A DNA stretch of 64,000 bases, from the NCBI RefSeq assembly GCF_026319325.1, contig NZ_JAPDMU010000002.1, forward strand, positions 310,001-374,000. Reading direction: 5' to 3'. The stretch is from Methylophaga sp. OBS3. GTDB taxonomy: Bacteria; Pseudomonadota; Gammaproteobacteria; Nitrosococcales; Methylophagaceae. The notes beneath the pieces are model-generated. The model made no database searches and had not been told where the DNA came from. It worked only from the letters and a program-made list of their open reading frames with translations. The translations under genes were made by a program, and so were the position numbers. Of the stretch, positions 32,138-40,103 are shown one piece after another (position 1 is the stretch's first letter; every line of letters begins with the position of its first letter).

Positions 32138-32590
32138 ATGCTGAATGCCATTAAATCTTTGTTAAACCCAGAAACTGACGATAACGCCACCTTGGCGAAA
32201 CAAGTACAAAACTCACCAAAGTTAGCTGCCGCCGCCCTGATGGTTGAAGTAATGACGGCGGATTATGAGCAAGATATCGCCGAAGTAGAAACACTCAAAG
32301 GCTTATTAAAAAAACAGTTTCAATTAACAGATGACGCTGCTGAGGCGCTGTTTCACGATGCCGTAAAAGCCCATCAAGATGCGACCGATTATTTTGCTTT
32401 TACCAGCGAAATCAACCGGCAATACAGCATGGCTGAAAAAATTCAGCTTATTGAGGCTTTGTGGCAAATGGCGGCAGCGGATGATGCTATTCAAGCTGTT
32501 GAACAACATGTAATTCGACGTATAGCGAGTCTGTTACACGTAGCCCATAACGACTTCATTGCCGCAAAACTCAAAGTTAGTGACAGTTAA
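32138..32590 (+). CDS. TerB-family protein
   Basis: A 150-residue all-helical cytoplasmic protein of the TerB/DjlA-N type. Its characteristic acidic helices are VMTADYEQDIAEVETLKGLL and ALWQMAAADDAIQAVEQHV, which in TerB domains bind divalent metal. It lies 61 bases after the GNAT-C39 gene and probably belongs to the same transcript. TerB-like domains are found in tellurite and phage-resistance loci and in membrane-stress systems, but many single-domain copies have no known role. Its stop codon overlaps that of the convergent gene by 3-4 bases. Confidence 0.8.
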   Translation: MLNAIKSLLNPETDDNATLAKQVQNSPKLAAAALMVEVMTADYEQDIAEVETLKGLLKKQFQLTDDAAEALFHDAVKAHQDATDYFAFTSEINRQYSMAEKIQLIEALWQMAAADDAIQAVEQHVIRRIASLLHVAHNDFIAAKLKVSDS

Positions 32591-33639
32591 TTTGTTACGT
32601 TAAAACGTTTTAAGCCAACCAATTGACCAGAGTCCGTTACCACTTTAACCTGCCAACGACCGGCGGATTGTTCTGGGAAATGACTTTTATAGCTAAAGGC
32701 GCGATAGCCTAATTCACGACCACCATTAATTTCCAATGTAATCCGGTCGACTTGTTTGCCGTTATGAACCCATACATGGTGGATTTTTTCTTGTAGTCCA
32801 CGCGGTGCTTTGATGGCTGTCCAAGCATACAGACCACTTTGTTTAAGCTGTGTTTGGCTAATACTATTAATCGCTTGACCATGTTGAAGCTGTTGGCGGT
32901 CAACTTCTTGCGACAGGCTCATTTCAGTTAATCGTAATGATGCTGGTGGTATCCAACCTCTTGCCTGCCACAACGCACCGGCTAATACACTTAGCATCAG
33001 TAATAATGCCGGCAAACGCCACCACCGACGATATTGAAACACCCTAACTAAGCTCGGCAAACTCAACGCAATGACGGTTAATAGTGCCCAAGCGATGCTT
33101 TGCGTGGTGGTCATTTGCAATATCACCGGCAGGCTAACTAACATGACTGAAAACAACGCAAAGGCATGAAACAGTAAAAACAGCTCACGACGTTTGGCGA
33201 GTTTTTGGTAGTAGACAGGGTCAATTACCGAGACAAGCGCACAGATAATTAACAGAGCAGTGAATACTGACTGACCGTGATCCCAAGTTGTGACAGCCAA
33301 GAAAAATGGCAGCGCGAAAAATAGGCTTTCCTGATGCACAAGCTGCGTTAAGTAATGCATAACAGCCGGAGGAAAGCTTAGATGGAAATAACGTAGTAAA
33401 AGATCTCTTAAGACTTTTTCAAGGATCAGAAATAGCCAACTAAGCAGTAAAACTATCGTGATGCCTTGGGCAATAGAAGTGCTACGTTCGACAAAAAAGA
33501 AGCTAGCTGCGCCCGAAATAAAACCAAAAATAGCAATTAAGCCTGGATAGCGCTGGGCCAAGGCGATCAACTTTATTAACAGTGATTTAACTGTTTGCAA
33601 TGTACTTACAGATGAAATGGCTGGTGATGAATTTGGCAT
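32587..33639 (-). CDS. DUF5924/DUF2914 inner-membrane protein
   Basis: A 350-residue membrane protein with about seven hydrophobic helices (residues 35-250) and a C-terminal periplasmic domain (about 255-350) matching the DUF2914 pattern: HHVWVHNGKQVDRI, EINGGRELGYRAFS, SAGRWQVKV and SGQLVGLKRFNV. Function is unknown in all relatives I can recall. It is convergent with the TerB-type gene, with overlapping stop codons and no terminator between them. Confidence 0.8.
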   Translation of the reverse strand: MPNSSPAISSVSTLQTVKSLLIKLIALAQRYPGLIAIFGFISGAASFFFVERSTSIAQGITIVLLLSWLFLILEKVLRDLLLRYFHLSFPPAVMHYLTQLVHQESLFFALPFFLAVTTWDHGQSVFTALLIICALVSVIDPVYYQKLAKRRELFLLFHAFALFSVMLVSLPVILQMTTTQSIAWALLTVIALSLPSLVRVFQYRRWWRLPALLLMLSVLAGALWQARGWIPPASLRLTEMSLSQEVDRQQLQHGQAINSISQTQLKQSGLYAWTAIKAPRGLQEKIHHVWVHNGKQVDRITLEINGGRELGYRAFSYKSHFPEQSAGRWQVKVVTDSGQLVGLKRFNVTN

Positions 33640-33778
33640 AACGGTGCATATTTTGCCCTAAACCCGCTAAAACCAACATTCTTTAATCTTTTATCGCTAA
33701 GATTTGTGACAAAACACAAAGTTATCGTGACTTTTCAGAACGTAAAAAGGGGGATATTTACAAAGCTTTTTACGTAAT

Positions 33779-33797
33779 GAGAATAAATATCATTTAC
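33779..33797. promoter_or_regulatory. Fur-type operator before a TonB receptor
   Basis: GAGAATAAATATCATTTAC matches 13 of 19 positions of the Fur consensus. A possible -35 TTTACA (33757-33762) is 16 bp upstream of GAGAAT, so the site would cover the -10. Confidence 0.65.
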
Positions 33798-33856
33798 ATT
33801 AGCAGTAACGATCAGTAATATCCAGTGACTTTTCAAGAAGTCAATGGAGTGTTGTC

Positions 33857-36010
33857 GTGCGTTTTTCTAGAACAATTATATATTTATCACTCAGTCTCGC
33901 TTGGACATCAGCAATGTCTGCAGAGCAAAACACTGAGTCAGATCCTACCGTCGATTTACCCAAAATGGGCGTATCTACTGATTGGTTAGGTTCATCCGAA
34001 AAGAGTGGTGACTACACTCGGCCACAAATGAATACGGCAACACGTTTAGGCCTGTCGATTCGGGAAACGCCACAATCTATTTCAGTTATTTCGCGTCAAG
34101 TTATTGATGATTTTAAGCTTGAGACCATAACGGACGTGGTAAACACGGCAACAGGGGTTTCTTCAAGAGCTTTGGATAGTTCTCGAGGCAGTTTCTCAGC
34201 TCGTGGCTTTGACATTACCAACCTGCAAATTGATGGTGTGCCAACGGCCTGGGAAGGTGGCTACTCGGCAGGCGAGACGATGACCGATATGGCCATTTAT
34301 GACCGAGTTGAAATTGTTCGTGGTGCAACAGGTTTGATTACTGGTGCGGGTGATCCGTCAGCGGCTATTAACTTAGTACGTAAACGTGCAGACAGTGATG
34401 AGTTTGTCGGTCATGCCACTGTTACCGCAGGTTCGTGGGATCATTATCAAGGTACTGTTGATGTCTCAACGCCGCTTAATGAGGCCGGTACGGTACGTGG
34501 TCGATTAGTGGGAAGTTATCGAGAGAGTGGTTCGTTCATTGATAATTTAGAAGATGAACGCCAAGTATTTTATGGCACCTTGGGGATTGATTTAACCGAG
34601 CGTACATTGCTGAATGTCGGTGTGAGTTACCAAGATCATAATCCGACCGGTTCTTCTTGGGGCGGTCTACCAACCTGGTATAGCGATGGTTCTCGTACAA
34701 ACTGGAGTCGGTCAAAAAATATTGGTACTGACTGGACCAAGTGGGGCTCGGAAGTCACCAATTATTTTGCCAATATTGAGCATCAATTTGATTCTGGCGC
34801 GTCTATTTATGCTGCCTACAGTCAAACGATTAATGATGGTGATATGAAGCTGCTTTATCTATCAGGTTATCCTGATCGTGAGACTGGTCTGGGACTGTCG
34901 CCTAGCTTGAGTCGTTATGACAACGAACGTAAACAGGAAAACGTCGATATTTACGGCAATATCCCGTTCCAATTATTTGGTCGAGATCATGAAGTCACTT
35001 TGGGCTTGATGCACAGTGAACAAGATTTTACTGCTAATCGTCACTATGCCCAGAATACGCCAGTATTAGGTAACTTTAATGAGTGGGATGGCAGTTACCC
35101 CGAGCCAATTTGGGGTGAAAGTGTTCCCTATGTCACTAAAGATACCAAGCAAACAGGTTATTACGCAGTATCGCGTTTATCTTTGAGCGATCCCATGACA
35201 TTAATCTTAGGTGCACGAATTACCGATTGGGAAGTGAATGGCATGGAGTGGGATGGCAGTTTCTACGAGTTTAACTATGACCAAGAGTTCACGCCCTATG
35301 CCGGTTTAATCTACGACTTTAACGAGGTTTATTCTGGTTATGTCAGCTATACCGACATTTTTAAGCCGCAGAGCTTACAAGATCGTAATGGTGATTACCT
35401 TGACCCTGTTGAAGGTAAAAACTACGAAGCCGGTATTAAAGCCGCTTATCTTGATGGCCGTTTAAATGCGACGTTATCGGTGTTCAGAATCGAACAAGAT
35501 AATCTTGGTCAAATTGATCCAGGTTTTATCGTTCCTGGTTCTATTAATCAGCAAGCCTATACACCAGCTGAGGGAGCGACAAGCAAAGGCTTTGAAGCAG
35601 AAGTTGCTGGTGCATTAACCGATAGATGGAATGTTTTATTAGGTTGGTCACAATTCCGTGCCGAAGATGCTGAAGGGGATGCTGTGAATACACAATTCCC
35701 TCGCCGTACGCTTAATTTATATACCACCTATGATGTTAACAATGCTTTAACTGTGGGCGGTGGCGTTAAGTGGGAAAGCAGTAACTACACTATCGCGACA
35801 AATCCATTAGGCAATAGTGAAAAGCTCAAGCAAGACAGCTATGCATTGGTCAATCTAATGGCGCGTTATCAGTTCACACCATCAGTACAAGGGCAGGTGA
35901 ATGTGAATAACCTGTTTGATGAGAAGTACTACAGTCAGATTGGTTTCTATAGCCAATATGCTTACGGTACGCCAAGAAGTGTGACAGCAAGTCTTCGTTA
36001 TGACTTTTAG
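33857..36010 (+). CDS. TonB-dependent siderophore receptor, FhuE/FpvA-like
   Basis: A 717-residue outer-membrane receptor with a signal peptide (cleavage near MSA/EQN, residue 22). The plug domain contains SIRETPQSISVISRQ (about 67-81), DVVNTATGVS and the strongly conserved YDRVEIVRGATGLITGAG (about 150-167), and the barrel ends LRYDF. The plug and the strand sequence GDPSAAINLVRKR resemble FhuE and FpvA receptors for hydroxamate or mixed siderophores. The start is GTG 33857 with TGGAGT upstream. It is the first gene of the Fur-marked iron island and is closed by a strong terminator. Confidence 0.88.
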   Translation: MRFSRTIIYLSLSLAWTSAMSAEQNTESDPTVDLPKMGVSTDWLGSSEKSGDYTRPQMNTATRLGLSIRETPQSISVISRQVIDDFKLETITDVVNTATGVSSRALDSSRGSFSARGFDITNLQIDGVPTAWEGGYSAGETMTDMAIYDRVEIVRGATGLITGAGDPSAAINLVRKRADSDEFVGHATVTAGSWDHYQGTVDVSTPLNEAGTVRGRLVGSYRESGSFIDNLEDERQVFYGTLGIDLTERTLLNVGVSYQDHNPTGSSWGGLPTWYSDGSRTNWSRSKNIGTDWTKWGSEVTNYFANIEHQFDSGASIYAAYSQTINDGDMKLLYLSGYPDRETGLGLSPSLSRYDNERKQENVDIYGNIPFQLFGRDHEVTLGLMHSEQDFTANRHYAQNTPVLGNFNEWDGSYPEPIWGESVPYVTKDTKQTGYYAVSRLSLSDPMTLILGARITDWEVNGMEWDGSFYEFNYDQEFTPYAGLIYDFNEVYSGYVSYTDIFKPQSLQDRNGDYLDPVEGKNYEAGIKAAYLDGRLNATLSVFRIEQDNLGQIDPGFIVPGSINQQAYTPAEGATSKGFEAEVAGALTDRWNVLLGWSQFRAEDAEGDAVNTQFPRRTLNLYTTYDVNNALTVGGGVKWESSNYTIATNPLGNSEKLKQDSYALVNLMARYQFTPSVQGQVNVNNLFDEKYYSQIGFYSQYAYGTPRSVTASLRYDF

Positions 36011-36034
36011 TCATAGTTAAAATGCTAGCTAAAC

Positions 36035-36067
36035 AAAAAAGCCGGTCATGTGGTGACCGGCTTTTTT
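36035..36067. terminator. Bidirectional terminator
   Basis: AAAAAAGCCGGTCA pairs with TGACCGGCTTTTTT around TGTGG. It serves the receptor gene and the convergent periplasmic-protein gene. Confidence 0.93.
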
Positions 36068-36114
36068 GTGACTTAATGTTGATGGCGCTCATGGATAACC
36101 TAGCGCCTATTTGA

Positions 36115-36927
36115 TTAAATACTTAGGGCTGTGAGCTCAATACGTGCAGCAACACCATACAAACGTGATGGGTTGGTATCACCTTCAACATTGTCTTTAG
36201 GTGCCAATGTCGGCCACATATCAGATACCGATGTCAGGTAATCATTCACTTTGCTCAGCGTGTCTGCTGACTGGTCGCGAGTTGCTTCTGGAACCTCTTG
36301 CAATCGGCGTTTAGCGATTTCAGTAAAGCCGTAAGCATCTTGAAATTCGTGCACATTTTTCAGTTCGCCATCTTCAATACCAATAGCGTATTCATCTGCT
36401 GCGGTACGAATAAGCTCTTTAATCGCTTGCAGGCTATTTTGCAGATCAAAGTCGACAACAGACTCGGCCGCTTTGATACCATTTTCTAAGTCCTGATAAG
36501 CGGCATCGACTTCAGCTTGGGGTGCCTTGTTAATCACGCTATCAGCGAGTTTGCTTAATGCGTCGTCAAAACGTTTACCACCACGATATTCGATAGATGG
36601 CACTAAACCCGCATATAACTCATCGCGAGGATGTTTCATGTGGGTAATCGCCATATCGGCTTGGCCTTGGCTATATAACTGATAACCTACTAATAAGTGA
36701 CCACGAATGAGACCTAAGCGAGTGAGATAAGCAACATCATTGGTTTTCAGATCGATTTCAGTAACGCCACCGCCTTCACCTTCACCACCGGCACTTGCTG
36801 CCATGGTCATGGTTGCGCCATGTTGAGAGTGATCTACCGAATCTGCAGCCAAAGCAGTAACACTAACGCTAACGCCGCTTGCTAGCGCGACGCCAAGACT
36901 GATCCATTTTTTTCGGTTTTCCTGCAT
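36115..36927 (-). CDS. Unknown secreted helical protein of the iron island
   Basis: A 270-residue protein with a signal peptide (cleavage near ALA/ADS, residue 27), a His/Met/Gly-rich linker (DHSQHGATMTM and GGEGEGGG, about 32-54) and a mostly helical body. The body carries GLIRGHLLVGYQLY (about 72-85) and AITHMKHPRDELY (about 93-105), which put His77, His96, His99 and Glu103 in positions suited to metal binding. I know the pattern only as an uncharacterised family, and any likeness to imelysin/EfeO M75 domains is a guess. GAGG lies 7 bases before the ATG. It faces piuC across a 68-base gap containing a Fur-type site, so iron repression of both directions is likely. Confidence 0.78.
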   Translation of the reverse strand: MQENRKKWISLGVALASGVSVSVTALAADSVDHSQHGATMTMAASAGGEGEGGGVTEIDLKTNDVAYLTRLGLIRGHLLVGYQLYSQGQADMAITHMKHPRDELYAGLVPSIEYRGGKRFDDALSKLADSVINKAPQAEVDAAYQDLENGIKAAESVVDFDLQNSLQAIKELIRTAADEYAIGIEDGELKNVHEFQDAYGFTEIAKRRLQEVPEATRDQSADTLSKVNDYLTSVSDMWPTLAPKDNVEGDTNPSRLYGVAARIELTALSI

Positions 36928-36973
36928 AAGACGGCCTCATGTTGTAGATTGATATTAAGTATTTAACTTTGAC

Positions 36974-36995
36974 ATAAATGAGAAGCATTCTCAAT
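36974..36995. promoter_or_regulatory. Fur-type operator between the secreted protein gene and piuC
   Basis: TGAGAA(GCA)TTCTCA is a perfect 6-bp inverted repeat inside a 13-of-19 match to the Fur consensus. It ends on the base before the ATG of piuC (36996) and lies about 47 bases upstream of the divergent gene. Confidence 0.75.
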
Positions 36996-37652
36996 ATGAT
37001 TTTACATTTGACACAATGTTTATCTTCTATTGACCTTGAGGTCATTCATGAGGAGCTAGCGGAATTACCATTTTACGATGGTAAAGAAACCGCTGGTCGC
37101 GCAGCTCGGAAGGTTAAAAATAATCAGCAAGCGGACAATATTGCTGCAACCGGTGTGTTGAAATTAATTGAAAAGCGATTACTAGATCATGAGCTTTTTC
37201 AGTTTGCAGCTAGACCTAAGCAATTTGTGCGGTTGATGTTGAGTAGCTATCAAGCAGGGATGGCATATGGCACTCATGTCGATGAGGCATTAATAGCTGA
37301 TCAACGCACAGATATTTCTTTTACTGTTTTTTTATCTACCAAAGATAGTTATGAGGGAGGTGAGCTGGTACTGGAAGACAGCAGTGGTGAACGCAGCTGG
37401 AAGCTTGATGCTGGTGATGTCCTGATTTATCCATCAACGTATTTACATAGAGTGAATACGGTGGAAAACGGTGAGCGTCTTGTCGTAGTCGGTTGGGTAA
37501 CTAGTAAAATACGGGATGCTAGTCAGCGTGAGCTTGCTTTTGACATTGAATTGGCACTTCGCGAAGAATTTGATCTGCATGGTAAAACAGCACAATACGA
37601 TCGGCTTTCCAAAATTCGTAATAACCTCCTACGGCAATGGGTAGAAAGTTAA
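36996..37652 (+). CDS. piuC: PKHD-type Fe(II)/2-oxoglutarate hydroxylase PiuC
   Basis: A 218-residue dioxygenase (YbiX/PiuC family) often found beside siderophore receptors under Fur control; its physiological substrate is unsettled. The iron ligands are His94 and Asp96 (YGTHVDEALI) and His151 (YLHRVNTV), and Arg161 (GERLVVVGWV) should bind 2-oxoglutarate. ATG 36996 gives the family N-terminus MILHLTQCLSS. An in-frame ATG at 36978 would place the Fur site inside the gene. No Shine-Dalgarno is visible before 36996. Confidence 0.9.
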   Translation: MILHLTQCLSSIDLEVIHEELAELPFYDGKETAGRAARKVKNNQQADNIAATGVLKLIEKRLLDHELFQFAARPKQFVRLMLSSYQAGMAYGTHVDEALIADQRTDISFTVFLSTKDSYEGGELVLEDSSGERSWKLDAGDVLIYPSTYLHRVNTVENGERLVVVGWVTSKIRDASQRELAFDIELALREEFDLHGKTAQYDRLSKIRNNLLRQWVES

Positions 37653-37680
37653 TCCAAAATGAATCGACCAAGCCTATAAC

Positions 37681-37699
37681 ATTAATGAGAATGATTCGC
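37681..37699. promoter_or_regulatory. Fur-type operator before the DUF3649-PepSY operon
   Basis: ATTAATGAGAATGATTCGC matches 13 of 19 Fur consensus positions, including AATGAGAATGATT. It lies about 60-80 bases before the operon start. Confidence 0.65.
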
Positions 37700-37761
37700 T
37701 TTTAGTTTAAAACGGTGTAAACTACGCTCAGTTATTCATCTGTTCGCGGGAGTTGCCCGGT

Positions 37762-38040
37762 TTGAAATCTAAACCTCTGGCTATAAGCTTGCAGGCACTA
37801 GCCGCTATTTTTGGTGGTTACTTATTAGCCTCCGCAAGTACCTTATTTTTATCTGCCATCTTGCCCTTAAGCAAAACAGAAGCGGTAATCACCGCTAGTT
37901 TGTTTAGCTTTGTGGTGTATCCGATCGCCATTATTTGGGTTTATGCCAAACAAGATTTCAAACGTGCATGGCTGGGCATGGTCGTTCCGAGCATTATCTT
38001 GATTGGATTAGCGTGGCTACTAAGCCGAGGTTTAAGTTAA
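37762..38040 (+). CDS. DUF3649 iron-uptake membrane protein
   Basis: A 92-residue inner-membrane protein with three hydrophobic helices (about 6-30, 38-58 and 66-88). It fits the DUF3649 group, small proteins that accompany PepSY membrane proteins in siderophore loci. There is no ATG: the frame opens with TTG codons, and TTG 37762 has GGGAG 9 bases upstream, giving MKSKPLAISLQALAAIFGGY. The stop overlaps the next start (TAATG). It is the first gene of a tightly coupled three-gene operon. Confidence 0.8.
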   Translation: MKSKPLAISLQALAAIFGGYLLASASTLFLSAILPLSKTEAVITASLFSFVVYPIAIIWVYAKQDFKRAWLGMVVPSIILIGLAWLLSRGLS

Positions 38041-39677
38041 TGGCTGAAGTGGAAAAAACATTCTTTCGCCAGTCAATGGCGGCTTTACATACTTGGGGTA
38101 GTTTAGTTGCCGGCTGGATGTTATTTGTCATCTTTGTGACCGGTTCACTAGGTGTATTTGATGATCCGATTAGCCATTGGATGCAGCCAGAGCGATCAAA
38201 TTTGCAAGAGCAAATGGCATATGACCCGGAATCTGCTGCCGATCGTCAGGAAGCGGTCCGTAAAGTACAAGCGTATCTGGAAAAAACAGAACCAAATGGT
38301 CACCTATGGTTTGCCAGCCTGCCTGATCATGAAAATCCATCGATCCGACTTTTCTGGCAAGACGCCGATGAAAATCCATTTGAGGCAAAGTTACACCCTG
38401 ATACAGGTGAAATCCTGCCTGCCGAAATGGATCGTGACACCGAGGGTGGTCATCACTTTGTACACATGCATTATGAGTTGCATGGCGGCACTTTGGGTAT
38501 TTGGGTTGTCGGTTTCTTTACCTTATTAATGCTGGTGGCATTAATAAGCGGTGTCATTATTCACCGCCGTATTTTCAAAGACTTTTTTACCTTCCGCTCG
38601 CACAAAGGTCAGCGTAGTTGGTTAGATGCACATAATGCCTCTGGAGTGCTGACACTGCCGTTTCAATTAATGATTGCCTTTACTGGTTTGGCTGTCTTTT
38701 TATCTATCTATATGCCTGCGGCCATTTTTGCGCATTACAACTCTCCGGGTGAGTTTTTCGCAGAAGTGTTTGAACGCCCAGCACCAAGAGAGATGACTCA
38801 TGAATCGGCACCTGTTGGAGATACCGGCGCTATGTTTGCTCAAGCTGAGCAGTCCATTGGAAAACCTGGCCAATTTATTCGTGTTGAACATCCAGGAGAT
38901 AGCAGTGCGGTCTTCACTATTTTTGGTCTATTTGATGCTGATGAATTTAAAGGCCGTTTGATTTTCCCAAGTAGTGGTATGGCCGAGTTTGATGCGGTGA
39001 ATGGAGAGCAACGCCATGTTGAACCGCCGGGCGCAGAACCAAATGGTGCGGCATTCCGTACACAGCGTGCAATGCGTACGCTGCACTTTGCAAATTTTGG
39101 TAGTTATACCGTGCGTTGGATTTATTTCTTAATGGGATTAACCGGTGCGGTGATGATTGCGTCAGGTTCAATTCTGTTTATGGTGAAACGTCGCCAGCGT
39201 GCCTTAAATGAGTTTGGTGCGGCAACACCACGTGTTTATCGTGTGGTTGATGTACTGAATGTTGCCAGTATCACCGGCTTATTGATCGCTTGTGTGGGGT
39301 ATTTTTGGATCAACCGCTTGTTGCCATTAGATGTCAGCGAACGTGCTGGCGTGGAGTTGAGTTTATTTTTCTCACTCTGGGCACTAACGCTGGTTCATAG
39401 TGCTGTACGCCCGGTTGCCAAAGCTTGGCGTGAGCAGCTGTTGTTCTTTGCTGCTCTGTGTTTGTTACTGCCAGTTGTTAATGCACTTACGGTCGGTGAC
39501 CACATCATTCGTTATCTGATAGCAGGTGATTGGCTTGGTTTTGGTTTTGAGTTAACCGTTGTTCTGTTTGGTGTGTTGGCCATAAAAACAGCCAACATGG
39601 TTAAACGTAAAACCGCTACCAGTATGCGTAAGGATGCTTTGACGACTAGCCAGCAAGTAGCAGAGGCAACCAGCTAA
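38040..39677 (+). CDS. PepSY-associated transmembrane protein (PiuB/FoxB-like)
   Basis: A 545-residue inner-membrane protein starting MAEVEKTFFRQSMAALHTWG, the typical opening of PepSY_TM proteins. It has a first helix (about 18-40), a large periplasmic part, central helices with HMHYELHGGTLGIWVVG, and several further C-terminal helices. Relatives such as FoxB and PiuB release or reduce iron from siderophores at the inner membrane. The conserved helix histidines could bind heme, but that is inference. Both its start and stop overlap neighbouring genes by one base. Confidence 0.88.
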   Translation: MAEVEKTFFRQSMAALHTWGSLVAGWMLFVIFVTGSLGVFDDPISHWMQPERSNLQEQMAYDPESAADRQEAVRKVQAYLEKTEPNGHLWFASLPDHENPSIRLFWQDADENPFEAKLHPDTGEILPAEMDRDTEGGHHFVHMHYELHGGTLGIWVVGFFTLLMLVALISGVIIHRRIFKDFFTFRSHKGQRSWLDAHNASGVLTLPFQLMIAFTGLAVFLSIYMPAAIFAHYNSPGEFFAEVFERPAPREMTHESAPVGDTGAMFAQAEQSIGKPGQFIRVEHPGDSSAVFTIFGLFDADEFKGRLIFPSSGMAEFDAVNGEQRHVEPPGAEPNGAAFRTQRAMRTLHFANFGSYTVRWIYFLMGLTGAVMIASGSILFMVKRRQRALNEFGAATPRVYRVVDVLNVASITGLLIACVGYFWINRLLPLDVSERAGVELSLFFSLWALTLVHSAVRPVAKAWREQLLFFAALCLLLPVVNALTVGDHIIRYLIAGDWLGFGFELTVVLFGVLAIKTANMVKRKTATSMRKDALTTSQQVAEATS

Positions 39678-40009
39678 TGACCAACAACCCTGTTATCACC
39701 GTTTTACTGTTGAACTTTTTAGCGATGACCGGCCTGAGTCTTGCGATGACAAAACATCATCAGCAATTGACTGGTGTTGTTTTAACCGCAGCGCGAGTTT
39801 GGTCATTACGCATCTTAGCCATCATTTTGTTGGGCCTAGCTTTGTATTTGATGTGCACAAGTTGGGGTGTTGCCTCGGGTGTCGTTTTATGGATTGGTTT
39901 GCTATCGGTTGGCGCTTTCTCAAGCGTGTTTTTGCTAAGTAACCAAAAGTTTAGGGTGGCAAGCCTATTAATCGGTTGCACCCTAGTTAGTTTGTTGATG
40001 TTGGTTTAA
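39677..40009 (+). CDS. DUF3325 membrane protein
   Basis: A 110-residue protein with four hydrophobic helices and the short motif MTKHHQQLTG (24-33) that is typical of DUF3325. It accompanies PepSY_TM proteins in Fur-controlled loci. Its start overlaps the preceding stop (TAATG), and the operon ends at a strong terminator 41 bases later. Function is unknown. Confidence 0.85.
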   Translation: MTNNPVITVLLLNFLAMTGLSLAMTKHHQQLTGVVLTAARVWSLRILAIILLGLALYLMCTSWGVASGVVLWIGLLSVGAFSSVFLLSNQKFRVASLLIGCTLVSLLMLV

Positions 40010-40050
40010 ACGCTATCATCACACTGCTTTAGCCGAAGCCCATCGTCATA

Positions 40051-40079
40051 AAAAAAGCCGCCCAACGGGCGGCTTTTTT
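40051..40079. terminator. Bidirectional terminator
   Basis: GCCGCCC and GGGCGGC form a 7-bp stem around AAC, with an A-run before and a T-run after. It ends the PepSY operon and the convergent argH. Confidence 0.93.
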
Positions 40080-40103
40080 ACATCATTCATATGACCACTA
40101 TAA

